A stretch of DNA of 33,534 nucleotides from Streptomyces sp. YS415 (GTDB taxonomy: Bacteria > Actinomycetota > Actinomycetes > Streptomycetales > Streptomycetaceae). The stretch spans positions 1-33,534 of the forward strand of contig NZ_JAMJFL010000047.1 in NCBI RefSeq assembly GCF_023544665.1, read 5' to 3'. Numbering within the stretch: the stretch's first letter is position 1; each line of letters begins with the position of its first letter. Under the pieces are notes generated by a model. That model ran no database searches. It worked only from the letters and a program-made list of their open reading frames with translations, and was not told the DNA's origin. Positions 1 through 7,723 of the stretch are shown here, piece after piece. A program made the position numbers and the translations under genes.

Positions 1-636
1 ACGGGGCTTCGGCTCGGCGTCCTCGGCGGCAGGCGTGTCGACGGCCTGCTCGACCGGCGCGGCCTCCGCGGGGGCGACGACCTCGGCGGCCTCGGGCGCC
101 CCGGCGGGCGCGGACACCTTGCGGGTGGCACGGCGGCGGGCGCGGCGCGGGGCGGCGTCCTCGACCGCACCGGCGGACGAGGCGGCCTCGAAGCTCTCGG
201 TGGCGGGCGCCTGCTCCTCCGCGGAGTTCGTCGCGGGCACGATGGTCTCGGCGGCCTCCGCGGACGCGGGGGCCCCGGCGGGCGCGGACGCCCTGCGGAC
301 CACCCGGCGGCGCGAACGGCCGGCGGGGGCCTCCTCGGCGACGGCGGCCGGGGCCTCGGCCCCGGTGACCGCCGCGGCCGCCTGGACCTCGTCGGCCTCG
401 TCGGTCTCCGGCGTCACCGCGACCACGGTCTCCTCGACCTCGACCTCGGTCTCCTCGACCTCGGTCTTCTCGTCGGCCGGTATGGCCGGCGCGACCTCGG
501 TCGCGGATCCTGCGGCCGCGTTGCCGACGGGCGGACCCGCCGGCCGGGACGCGGCCCGGCGCCGACGACGCGGCGGCAGGGTGTCGCTGGGGGTGTTGGG
601 TTCGGAACCCTCTGTGGGTTCGATCGGCTCGAGCAT
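1..636 (-). CDS. rne: Ribonuclease E/G, N-terminal low-complexity part (partial)
   Basis: Only the first 212 codons are inside the window; the gene continues past position 1. The ATG at 636-634 follows a GGGAGAA ribosome-binding site about 8 nt upstream. The visible protein begins MLEPIEPTEGSEPNTPSD and is an Ala/Glu/Pro-rich, probably disordered segment with arginine patches (PPRRRRRAASRPAG, GRSRRRVVRRASAPAGAP, PRRARRRATRKVSAPAGAP). No catalytic S1 or DEAD/RNase E domain is visible. The call rests on the resemblance of this N-terminus to Streptomyces RNase E/G (RNase ES), which carries a long non-catalytic extension before the nuclease core, and on position: downstream of TIGR03960/TIGR03936 genes and, in relatives, upstream of rplU-rpmA. 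The role in the family is endonucleolytic mRNA decay and rRNA processing. It could in principle be another Ala-rich protein, but the context makes this unlikely. Confidence 0.82.
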   Translation of the reverse strand, partial: MLEPIEPTEGSEPNTPSDTLPPRRRRRAASRPAGPPVGNAAAGSATEVAPAIPADEKTEVEETEVEVEETVVAVTPETDEADEVQAAAAVTGAEAPAAVAEEAPAGRSRRRVVRRASAPAGAPASAEAAETIVPATNSAEEQAPATESFEAASSAGAVEDAAPRRARRRATRKVSAPAGAPEAAEVVAPAEAAPVEQAVDTPAAEDAEPKPR

Positions 637-898
637 GCGGGCGTTTCTCCCGTCAGGCTCCCGGGCGCCGCGCCTGGCCCGGCGGTGTGCCGGTGACGTC
701 CGCGGCTCGCGTCGTGCGCGACTGCCGCCGTCCGGGGCGCGGGCGCCGCACGGGAGCTCTCTGTGTCCTGTCTCGCCGGTTCCGTACGCCGAATGCGCAC
801 GGCCTGGCGAAAGTCTTGTGGTCGGTGCGCTGCCCGACCCAGGTGGCTCCCGAGTCCGAGGGCGGCGCTACGACGTCCGTCCCTTCGCGGGACCTTCC
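637..898 (-). other. Intergenic leader between the DUF2344 gene and rne
   Basis: This 262-bp stretch contains no convincing gene. Just after the upstream stop codon a small hairpin (GTCCC at 879-883 pairing with GGGAC at 889-893) may be a weak terminator. The rest is GC-rich and would serve as the rne promoter and/or 5' leader. I see no clear -35/-10 pair. Confidence 0.4.
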
Positions 899-1660
899 TT
901 ACGCCGGCGCCTTCGCGGCGGCAGCGGATTCGGCCGCAAGGGCCGTCGCCGCCTCGCGGTCGGGCGCGAGCGGGTCGGTCACCGTGCCGGTCTCTGCATC
1001 GAACAGCCCCTGCGCCAGCCTGGTCACCGCAGCGGGGACCGGCGGCGCCAGGTCGGCCACGGCGCGGAGACCGGACAGGACGTCGTCGGGTCGTACGGCA
1101 GGCGTCACGTGCCGAACAACCAGCCGCAGTATCGCACAGGGCCGGTCGGTCGGCCTATCAGCCGTCACACTGTGCGTTTCCAGATCCACGACCGCGGGGC
1201 GGGCGTCGAAGGTCCGGACGCCGTTCTTGGTCATGCGCTGGACCTCGACGGACTCGGCGGCCTTGAAGGCGGCGACGGCCTGTTCGGCCTGTGCCGGCTC
1301 CACGCCGTCCAGCCGCAGCTCCCACACGGAAGCGGTCAGCCGGTCGGCGAGCCCGGAGGTCCGGGCCTCGACCGCGTCGATGATGTCGAGCCCGTCGGGC
1401 AACGACTCGTCGAGCAGCGCCCTGAGCTGCTCCGGGTCCCGCGCCGCGGTGAGCGCGATCTCCAGGTATTCCGCCTCACTGCCTGTGCCGGTGGGTGCGG
1501 CATTGGCGTACGACACCTTCGGATGCGGCGTGAACCCCGCCGAGTACGCCATCGGTACGTCGGCACGGCGCAGCGCACGCTCGAAGGCGCGCTGGAAGTC
1601 TCGGTGGCTGGTGAACCTCAGGCGGCCGCGCTTGGTGTAGCGCAGTCGGATGCGCTGCAC
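899..1660 (-). CDS. TIGR03936 family radical SAM-associated protein (DUF2344)
   Basis: A 253-residue protein of the DUF2344/TIGR03936 family, which occurs beside or fused to TIGR03960 radical SAM proteins; its biochemical role is unassigned. The N-terminus reads VQRIRLRYTKRGRLRFTSHR, followed by the family signature region FERALRRADVPMAYSAGFTPHP. The frame is open well upstream, but the conserved family start is the GTG at 1660, placed 46 bp after the stop of the preceding repeat protein; no strong ribosome-binding site is visible. It ends at TAA 899-901 with an Ala-rich tail. The order TIGR03960, repeat protein, this gene, rne on one strand suggests a single transcription unit tied to RNA metabolism. 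Family assignment is strong, function unknown. Confidence 0.88.
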   Translation of the reverse strand: MQRIRLRYTKRGRLRFTSHRDFQRAFERALRRADVPMAYSAGFTPHPKVSYANAAPTGTGSEAEYLEIALTAARDPEQLRALLDESLPDGLDIIDAVEARTSGLADRLTASVWELRLDGVEPAQAEQAVAAFKAAESVEVQRMTKNGVRTFDARPAVVDLETHSVTADRPTDRPCAILRLVVRHVTPAVRPDDVLSGLRAVADLAPPVPAAVTRLAQGLFDAETGTVTDPLAPDREAATALAAESAAAAKAPA

Positions 1661-1706
1661 CGCAGGTGCGGGCGGCGGGCCTTCGGGCTGTCGCTTGCCC
1701 AGTGTC

Positions 1707-2744
1707 CTAGTCCTTCGTGAGAGCGGTCGTACTGCTACCAAGAGTACGTGTCTCGGCGGCGAGAGGTTCCCGCCGGGCCACCGCCACCCGCTCGCGGGGC
1801 TCCCCGAACACCATCCGCCGGACGTCGGCACGGGCCTGCCGAGCGGACTCCCGCGCCGAGGCGAGCACCTGCCGGCCGGCCCGCCCCGCACTGCGCGCGG
1901 CCTCGGCGCAGGGCCGCAGCACCGCGTCCCGCACGAGGTGCCCCACGGGCGTGAGGACCGTCCGGTGGACCCATCGCACCGGCTCCACGAAGATCCACCG
2001 GAAGAGGGTCCCGAGAGCCCGTCCGACGGCCAGTGAGATCCGCCCGGCCACCCGCCAGGCATGCCCGAGTGCGTCCCAGACCTCCCGCCCGATCACGGCG
2101 AGCACCCGCCCGACGGGCACCAGGACCCAGCCCCACAGGGCCAGCGCGGGCAGCACGAACAGCACCCGGGTGATCCAGTACAGCGCGAGCCCGAGCCCCC
2201 GCACGACCCACAGCAGGGCGTGCCCGACCGGCGTGAGCACCCACCGATACACCCAGAGCGCGGGCACGACGAGCAGATACCGCACCAGCCAGGCGACAGC
2301 GGCGTACAGCCCGGCGCCGATCCCCCGCAGCACCCACATGCAGCCCTGCCCGACCGGCGTGAGCACGTGCGCCCAGACCCACCGCCCGGCCGTGGCGAGC
2401 GCATGCCCGACCGGGGTCAGCACCCAGCGGTACGTCCACACGAGCGGTACGACGACGAGTACCTTCCCGAGCCAGGCGAGCCCGTGCCCGAGCGGCACCA
2501 GCGCATACCGCCACAGCCCCACGAAGGGCCACACGAACAGCGCCCGGCCGACCCACAGCAACGCCCGCCCCACGGGCCGGAACACGGTGTCGTTCAGGAA
2601 CCGCCCGGCGACGACCAGCGCGTCCCACACCATCCGCACGGGCACGACCAGCACCAGCACGACGATCCGCACCGGGAGCCGGATCGCGGCGACGAGGCAG
2701 CCTTCCGGCTGCCGGGGCTCGGGCCCTGCCTTCTGCGGTTCCAT
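1707..2744 (-). CDS. Unrecognised Trp/Arg-rich PVGH-repeat membrane-associated protein
   Basis: A 345-residue protein I do not recognise. It contains seven copies of a core resembling VLTPVGHAL (FRPVGRAL, LVPLGHGL, three close TPVGH copies, TPVGQG, VPVGRVL). The first two repeat units are each 27 residues and later ones vary from 19 to about 56. Between cores lie Trp/Tyr/Arg-bearing hydrophobic stretches such as WTYRW, WVYRW and LFVLPALALWGW, which look like membrane-embedded or interfacial helices. The last ~90 residues are basic and hydrophilic (RSAGRAGRQVLASARESARQ) and could be cytosolic or nucleic-acid-facing. The start is uncertain: ATG 2744 is chosen, but an in-frame GTG at 2768 is possible and neither has a good ribosome-binding site. 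It lies between the two halves of the split radical-SAM system, 46 bp before DUF2344. GC-rich codon use matches its neighbours. Confidence 0.75.
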   Translation of the reverse strand: MEPQKAGPEPRQPEGCLVAAIRLPVRIVVLVLVVPVRMVWDALVVAGRFLNDTVFRPVGRALLWVGRALFVWPFVGLWRYALVPLGHGLAWLGKVLVVVPLVWTYRWVLTPVGHALATAGRWVWAHVLTPVGQGCMWVLRGIGAGLYAAVAWLVRYLLVVPALWVYRWVLTPVGHALLWVVRGLGLALYWITRVLFVLPALALWGWVLVPVGRVLAVIGREVWDALGHAWRVAGRISLAVGRALGTLFRWIFVEPVRWVHRTVLTPVGHLVRDAVLRPCAEAARSAGRAGRQVLASARESARQARADVRRMVFGEPRERVAVARREPLAAETRTLGSSTTALTKD

Positions 2745-2835
2745 ACCGGCCAAGACGCGAGCGCCCACGCGGCGGATGCGCCCGGTTGCGTTGCGATGCC
2801 GTCACAACGCCGGTGCTCCACGAGCCCCGGCGCGA

Positions 2836-2878
2836 GCGGCAGAGGTGATGTCCGCGTACCCGCGTCCGCCTCTGCCGC
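2836..2878 (-). terminator. Hairpin just after the TIGR03960 stop codon
   Basis: GCGGCAGAGG (2836-2845) pairs perfectly with CCTCTGCCGC (2869-2878), giving a 10-bp stem 6 bp past the stop codon. The 23-nt loop contains a small CGCG/CGCG stem. There is no T tract, which is common for Streptomyces terminators. It may act as a partial terminator or processing site separating the radical SAM gene from the repeat protein. Confidence 0.55.
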
Positions 2879-2883
2879 CTGCC

Positions 2884-4848
2884 TCAGTGCGCGTGCCCGC
2901 CAGGGGCCGGCGCCGCGTTCTTGACCGCCAGGGGCAGCAGCTTCTTGCCCGTGGGGCCGATCTGGATGTGGGTGTCGAGCTGCGGGCACACCCCGCAGTC
3001 GAAGCACGGCGTCCAGCGGCAGTCCTCGACCTCCGTCTCGTCGAGGGCGTCCTGCCAGTCCTCCCAGAGCCAGTCCTTGTCGAGGCCCGAGTCCAGGTGG
3101 TCCCAGGGGAGGACTTCCTCGTACGTCTTCTCGCGGGTCGTGTACCAGTCGACGTCCACGCCGAAGGGGGCCAGCGCCTTGTCCGCGCAGGCCATCCAGC
3201 GGTCGTAGGAGAAGTGCTCGCGCCAGCCGTCGAAACGGCCGCCGTCCTCGTAGACCGCGCGGATGACCGCGCCGATCCGGCGGTCACCGCGCGAGAGCAG
3301 GCCCTCGACGATGCCGGGCTTGCCGTCGTGGTAGCGGAAGCCGATGGAGCGGCCGTACTTCTTGTCGCCGCGGATCTTGTCCCGGAGCTTCTCCAGGCGC
3401 GCGTCCGTCTCCTCGGCGGAGAGCTGGGGCGCCCACTGGAAGGGGGTGTGGGGCTTGGGGACGAAGCCGCCGATCGAGACGGTGCAGCGGATGTCGTTGG
3501 CCCCCGACACCTCGCGGCCCTTGGCGATCACCTTCGTCGCCATGTCCGCGATCTGCAGGACGTCGTCGTCGGTCTCCGTGGGCAGGCCGCACATGAAGTA
3601 CAGCTTCACCTGGCGCCAGCCGTTGCCGTACGCCGTCGCGACCGTCCTGATCAGGTCGTCCTCGGAGACCATCTTGTTGATGACCTTGCGGATGCGCTCC
3701 GAGCCACCCTCGGGGGCGAAGGTCAGGCCGGAGCGGCGGCCGTTGCGCGTCAGCTCGTTCGCCAGGTCGATGTTGAAGGCGTCCACGCGGGTGGACGGGA
3801 GGGACAGGCCGATCTTGTCCGCCTCGTACCGGTCCGCCAGGCCCTTCGCCACGTCGCCGATCTCGGAGTGGTCGGCGGACGACAGGGACAGCAGGCCGAC
3901 CTCCTCGAAGCCGGTCGCCTTCAGGCCCTTCTCGACCATCTCGCCGATGCCGGTGATCGAGCGCTCGCGCACCGGGCGGGTGATCATGCCCGCCTGGCAG
4001 AAACGGCAGCCCCGGGTGCAGCCGCGGAAGATCTCGACCGACATGCGCTCGTGAACCGTTTCCGCCAGCGGCACCAGCGGCTGCTTGGGGTACGGCCATT
4101 CGTCCAGGTCCATGACGGTGTGCTTGGACACCCGCCACGGCACACCCGACTTGTTCGGTACGACACGGGCGATCCGGCCGTCGGGCAGGTACTCCACGTC
4201 GTAGAAGGCCGGGATGTACACCCCGCCCGTCTTCGCCAGCCGGAAGAGGACCTCCTCGCGGCCGCCGGGGCGGCCCTCGGCCTTCCACTCGCGGATGATC
4301 CGCGTCATGTCGAGCACGGCCTGCTCGCCGTCGCCGATGATCGCGGCGTCGATGAAGTCCGCGATCGGCTCGGGGTTGAAGGCCGCGTGACCGCCGGCCA
4401 GGACGATCGGGTCGTCGATCGTGCGGTCCTTGGACTCCAGCGGGATGCCCGCCAGGTCGAGGGCGGTGAGCATGTTGGTGTAGCCGAGCTCGGTGGAGAA
4501 ACTCAGGCCCAGTACGTCGAAGTCGCGCACCGGGCGGTGGCTGTCCACCGTGAACTGCGGGACGCCGTGCTCCCGCATCAGGGCCTCCAGGTCCGGCCAC
4601 ACGCTGTAGGTGCGCTCGGCGAGGACGCCCTCCTGTTCGTTCAGGACCTCGTAGAGGATCATGACGCCCTGGTTGGGCAGCCCGACCTCGTAGGCATCGG
4701 GGTACATGAGCGCCCAGCGGACGTCGCAGCTCTCCCACGGCTTGACCGTGGAGTTGAGCTCTCCGCCCACGTACTGGATCGGCTTCTGCACATGCGGGAG
4801 GAGGGCTTCGAGCTGCGGGAACACCGACGCAGCGACTTCGGCAGGCAT
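2884..4848 (-). CDS. TIGR03960 family radical SAM protein
   Basis: A 654-residue radical SAM protein of the TIGR03960 family; the reaction is unknown. The N-terminal ~200 residues form a B12-binding-like Rossmann region (ALMYPDAYEVGLPNQG, DVLGLSFSTELGYTN). The radical SAM cluster motif CxxxCxxC is at about residues 277, 281 and 284 (RGCTRGCRFCQAG), followed by FAPEGGSERIRKVINK and LYFMCGLPTETDDD, typical of the barrel. Near the C-terminus a second cluster, C610, C615, C618 and C621 (PCFDCGVCP), could bind another metal or Fe-S centre. ATG 4848 is preferred because GAAGG lies about 8 nt upstream. An in-frame ATG at 4893 sits only 2 nt after a TAGGCT -10 box and would fall at or outside the transcript start. 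Downstream genes are the repeat protein, DUF2344 and rne. Confidence 0.92.
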   Translation of the reverse strand: MPAEVAASVFPQLEALLPHVQKPIQYVGGELNSTVKPWESCDVRWALMYPDAYEVGLPNQGVMILYEVLNEQEGVLAERTYSVWPDLEALMREHGVPQFTVDSHRPVRDFDVLGLSFSTELGYTNMLTALDLAGIPLESKDRTIDDPIVLAGGHAAFNPEPIADFIDAAIIGDGEQAVLDMTRIIREWKAEGRPGGREEVLFRLAKTGGVYIPAFYDVEYLPDGRIARVVPNKSGVPWRVSKHTVMDLDEWPYPKQPLVPLAETVHERMSVEIFRGCTRGCRFCQAGMITRPVRERSITGIGEMVEKGLKATGFEEVGLLSLSSADHSEIGDVAKGLADRYEADKIGLSLPSTRVDAFNIDLANELTRNGRRSGLTFAPEGGSERIRKVINKMVSEDDLIRTVATAYGNGWRQVKLYFMCGLPTETDDDVLQIADMATKVIAKGREVSGANDIRCTVSIGGFVPKPHTPFQWAPQLSAEETDARLEKLRDKIRGDKKYGRSIGFRYHDGKPGIVEGLLSRGDRRIGAVIRAVYEDGGRFDGWREHFSYDRWMACADKALAPFGVDVDWYTTREKTYEEVLPWDHLDSGLDKDWLWEDWQDALDETEVEDCRWTPCFDCGVCPQLDTHIQIGPTGKKLLPLAVKNAAPAPGGHAH

Positions 4849-4895
4849 GTCGCGTACCTTCGTGAGCTGGACTGAACGGACAGGGGTGACCATCT

Positions 4896-4901
4896 AGCCT
4901 A
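4896..4901 (-). promoter_or_regulatory. Candidate -10 box for the radical SAM operon
   Basis: TAGGCT on the minus strand fits the TANNNT actinobacterial -10. A start of transcription 6-7 nt downstream would give a leader of about 40 nt to the ATG at 4848 and would exclude the ATG at 4893. No good -35 is visible. Confidence 0.45.
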
Positions 4902-4936
4902 ACGCGGCCGTGGACACCCCCCGTACGTCCGCAGCC

Positions 4937-6442
4937 TCACAGGGCGTCCGTCGCGTCCTTGTTCCCGGCCCAGAACCCGGGCAGTTCCGCCTCCACGGCC
5001 GTCGCCCGCTGCTCCTCGCGCCCGTACAGCAGCCCGTAGGTGAAGGCGCTCTCGCCCGCCGCGTGGGCGACGGCGGACAGCTCGCGCAGGGTCTGGCGGG
5101 CCATGACGCTGTCCTGGTGCTCGCCGAGCAGGTTCTGCAGCGCCTTCATGGTCTTGATCAGGGACTTCGCGGACGCGCCGAGGGCGGGCTTGGCGGCCTC
5201 CGCCGCGTAGCGGGTGCGCTTGGTCTTCTTGCGGGCGTCGTGGATGGCGATGTCCCGGTCGGTGCCGGGGTCGAGCTCCAGGGCCTGCCCGACGAGCGCG
5301 GACACCTTGCCGAAGTCCTTGCGCACCGCCTTGCCGAGCGCCTTGCCCGGGTTCTTCCCGGCCGCCTCCAGCAGCGGCGGATCGGTGAGCACCCCGTCCA
5401 GGGCGTCGAGCAGGGCCAGGTAGCGGTGGGAGTCGAGGATCCCGATCAGATGGCCGCTCGCCTTGCCCGGCCGCTCCCCCGCCCAGCGGTTCAGCCGCTC
5501 GGCGACCGGGCCGGAGACCAGCGCGGGGGGCACCTCGTCGAGGGCCGCCGACAGGCGTTGGTGCAGCACCTCCCGGTCCCGGGCCACGCCCAGCTCGCCG
5601 GCCAGCCACTTCAGCTCGTCGGCGATCGGATCGGTGGCCTCCCGGTCCAGGATCCTGGGGAAGGACTTGAAGGTGCTGCGCATCCTTCGGGTGGCCACGC
5701 GCATGCTGTGCACGGAGTCCTCGACGTCCCGGCGCACGGCGGGGTCCAGCGCGACGATCGCGTCCCGCTGGGTGCGCAGATAGGCGAGGACGTGATCGCC
5801 CGCGGTGACGGGTGCCTCGGGCCTCTGCTCCTTGGGCCGCTTCTTCTTCGGGGCGGTCTCCGCCAGGGCCCGGGCCAGCTTCGAGGCCGCTTTCGAGGGG
5901 CGTACGCCGGCCTTGCGCAGCCGCTTGTCGACCGTGTCGAGGAAGGCGGGGTCGCCGCCGTCGGCGAGTTCGACCTCGATCTCGGTCCACTCGGCGCTCT
6001 TCCCGGTCCCGAGGCGCTCGGCGCGTACGGTGTCCAGGCTCACCTCGGCGAGCAGCAGGCCGTCGGCGTCGACGAGATGGCGGACGTCGCGGTCGGAGCG
6101 CAGCCGGACCAGGGGGAGCAGCTCGGCGTCACGAACTCGGGAGCGGACCAGGCCGGCGATGCTGCCCGGGACGGTGCCGGACAGCGGCGCCTGGATCTCG
6201 TCGCGGACCCCGGGGGCGACGGGGAACTTCAGGTGCCAGCCCCCGTCGGATCCTCCGGTGCGGCGGCGCAGTGTGACGGAGGACGCGGCGAGGCGTTCGT
6301 CCTCGGTGTCGTAGTACGTGGCGTCCAGGTGGGCGACGCCCTTGTCGATGACGGCCGCGACACCGGCGACGCCGGTCAGGTCGGGCAGACCGCTCTCGTC
6401 GGACTCGTATTTCCGCTCGATCTCGCGCTTCGTGTCCGCCAT
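4937..6442 (-). CDS. CYTH and CHAD domain-containing protein
   Basis: A 501-residue two-domain protein. The N-terminal CYTH (triphosphate tunnel) domain carries the ExExK signature at residues 8-12 (EIERK) and alternating charged strands such as LRRRTGG and WHLKFPV. From about residue 210 comes an alpha-helical CHAD domain with conserved basic motifs (SVHSMRVATRRMRSTFK, AIHDARKKTKRTRYAAEAAK), known in other proteins to bind polyphosphate. CYTH enzymes act on triphosphates such as inorganic tripolyphosphate or ATP; the substrate here cannot be told from sequence. Start ATG 6442 is chosen because a TAGATT -10 lies exactly 7 nt upstream (leaderless type) and MADTKREIERKYE matches the family N-terminus; ATG 6466 would precede the promoter. 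It is probably a single-gene transcript between rodA and the radical SAM operon. Confidence 0.93.
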   Translation of the reverse strand: MADTKREIERKYESDESGLPDLTGVAGVAAVIDKGVAHLDATYYDTEDERLAASSVTLRRRTGGSDGGWHLKFPVAPGVRDEIQAPLSGTVPGSIAGLVRSRVRDAELLPLVRLRSDRDVRHLVDADGLLLAEVSLDTVRAERLGTGKSAEWTEIEVELADGGDPAFLDTVDKRLRKAGVRPSKAASKLARALAETAPKKKRPKEQRPEAPVTAGDHVLAYLRTQRDAIVALDPAVRRDVEDSVHSMRVATRRMRSTFKSFPRILDREATDPIADELKWLAGELGVARDREVLHQRLSAALDEVPPALVSGPVAERLNRWAGERPGKASGHLIGILDSHRYLALLDALDGVLTDPPLLEAAGKNPGKALGKAVRKDFGKVSALVGQALELDPGTDRDIAIHDARKKTKRTRYAAEAAKPALGASAKSLIKTMKALQNLLGEHQDSVMARQTLRELSAVAHAAGESAFTYGLLYGREEQRATAVEAELPGFWAGNKDATDAL

Positions 6443-6449
6443 GACCCCG

Positions 6450-6479
6450 AATCTAACCGGAGTCATGGCGGTACGACAG
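6450..6479 (-). promoter_or_regulatory. Leaderless promoter of the CYTH-CHAD gene
   Basis: On the minus strand CTGTCG (6474-6479) is followed by an 18-nt spacer, TAGATT (6450-6455), 7 nt, and ATG at 6442. This places the predicted +1 on or next to the A of ATG, and no ribosome-binding site precedes it. Confidence 0.6.
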
Positions 6480-6484
6480 GGCCA

Positions 6485-6501
6485 CCGGGGTCCGTCCCCG
6501 G
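6485..6501 (-). terminator. Short hairpin after rodA
   Basis: CCGGGG (6485-6490) and CCCCGG (6496-6501) form a 6-bp GC stem with a 5-nt loop, 22 bp past the rodA stop. It is short, so the call as terminator is tentative. It sits just upstream of the CYTH-CHAD promoter. Confidence 0.4.
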
Positions 6502-6523
6502 GAAAACAGGGGGTGACCGGCGG

Positions 6524-7723
6524 CTAGGCGGACATCGGCCGTTGCACCCGGATCGACTGCAACAGCCCGACCGCCACCCACACGGCGAACATCGACGATC
6601 CTCCGTACGACACGAAGGGCAGCGGCAGACCGGTGACCGGCATGATGCCGAGGGTCATGCCGATGTTCTCGAAGGACTGGAAGGCGAACCAGGCCACGAT
6701 CCCGGCCGCGACGATGGTGCCGTAGAGCTCGGTCGTCTCGCGGGCGATCCGGCAGGCCCGCCAGAGCAGGACGCCGAGCAGGACGATGATGAGCCCGCCG
6801 CCGACGAAGCCCAGCTCCTCCCCCGCCACCGTGAACACGAAGTCGGTCTGCTGCTCGGGCACGAACTGGCCGGTCGTCTGCGAGCCGTTGAACAGGCCGG
6901 ACCCGGTCAGTCCGCCGGAACCGATGGCGATCCGGGCCTGGTTGGTGTTGTAGCCGACGCCCGCCGGGTCGAGGCTGGGGTTGGCGAAGGCGGCGAAGCG
7001 GGCGATCTGGTAGTCGTCCAGGATGTGCAGCTGCCACACCGCGATGCCGCCGATCGCGCCGGCCGACAGCAGTCCGAAGACCCAGCGGTTCGAGGCGCCG
7101 GAGGCCAGCAGCACGCCCAGCACGATGACCACCATCACCATGACCGAGCCGAGGTCGGGCATCAGCATCACGATCACCATCGGCACGGCGGCGAGCCCCA
7201 GCGCCTGGAGCACCGTGCGATGGTCGGGATAGGGCTTGTCGCCCGCGTCGACTCTGGCCGCGAGCAGCATCGCCATGCCGAGGATGATCGTGACCTTCAC
7301 GAACTCCGAGGGCTGCAGCGAGAAGCCGCCGCCGAGCGCGATCCAGGAGTGCGCGCCGTTGACGGTCGTGCCGAGCGGGGTGAGCACCATCAGGATCAGG
7401 AACACCGAGGCGCCGTACAGGATCGGCACCGCGGTGCGCAGCGTGCGGTGGCCGAGCCAGACCGTGCCGATCATCAGCGCGAGGCCGATGCCGGTGTTCA
7501 GGAGGTGCCGGACCAGGAAGAAGTAGGGGTCGCCCTGGTTGATCTCGGTGCGGTTGCGGGTCGCGGAGTAGACCAGGGCCGAGCCGATCAGCGACAGCGC
7601 GAGCGCCGAGAGCAGTATCGGCCAGTCCAGCCGGCGGGCGAGCGAGTCCCGGGCGAACAGCCGGGTCCAGCCCGCCCGCTCGGGCCCGTACCCGGAGACC
7701 TGGAAGCTGTTGGCGCCGGTCAC
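6524..7723 (-). CDS. rodA: RodA/FtsW-family peptidoglycan glycosyltransferase
   Basis: A 399-residue SEDS-family polytopic membrane protein that polymerises lipid II glycan strands, working with the class B transpeptidase encoded immediately upstream. About ten hydrophobic segments are visible. Diagnostic SEDS motifs are SWIALGGGFSLQPSEFVK, DDYQIARFAAFANPSLDP (D252 is the likely catalytic acid), GYNTNQARIAIGSGG, FVPEQQTDFVF and PLPFVSYGGSS. The start is GTG 7723, whose GTGA overlaps the pbp2 TGA by 4 bp, indicating translational coupling. The S. coelicolor equivalent is called sfr and belongs to the mre cluster needed for spore wall synthesis. RodA is preferred over FtsW from the mre/pbp2 neighbourhood. 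Confidence 0.95.
   Translation of the reverse strand: MTGANSFQVSGYGPERAGWTRLFARDSLARRLDWPILLSALALSLIGSALVYSATRNRTEINQGDPYFFLVRHLLNTGIGLALMIGTVWLGHRTLRTAVPILYGASVFLILMVLTPLGTTVNGAHSWIALGGGFSLQPSEFVKVTIILGMAMLLAARVDAGDKPYPDHRTVLQALGLAAVPMVIVMLMPDLGSVMVMVVIVLGVLLASGASNRWVFGLLSAGAIGGIAVWQLHILDDYQIARFAAFANPSLDPAGVGYNTNQARIAIGSGGLTGSGLFNGSQTTGQFVPEQQTDFVFTVAGEELGFVGGGLIIVLLGVLLWRACRIARETTELYGTIVAAGIVAWFAFQSFENIGMTLGIMPVTGLPLPFVSYGGSSMFAVWVAVGLLQSIRVQRPMSA

Noticed and set aside
1717..4875. A >1000-codon open frame on the plus strand
   Set aside because: It is antisense to the PVGH-repeat and radical SAM genes. High GC removes stop codons from opposite frames; the translation is Arg/Ala/Asp-rich without motifs.
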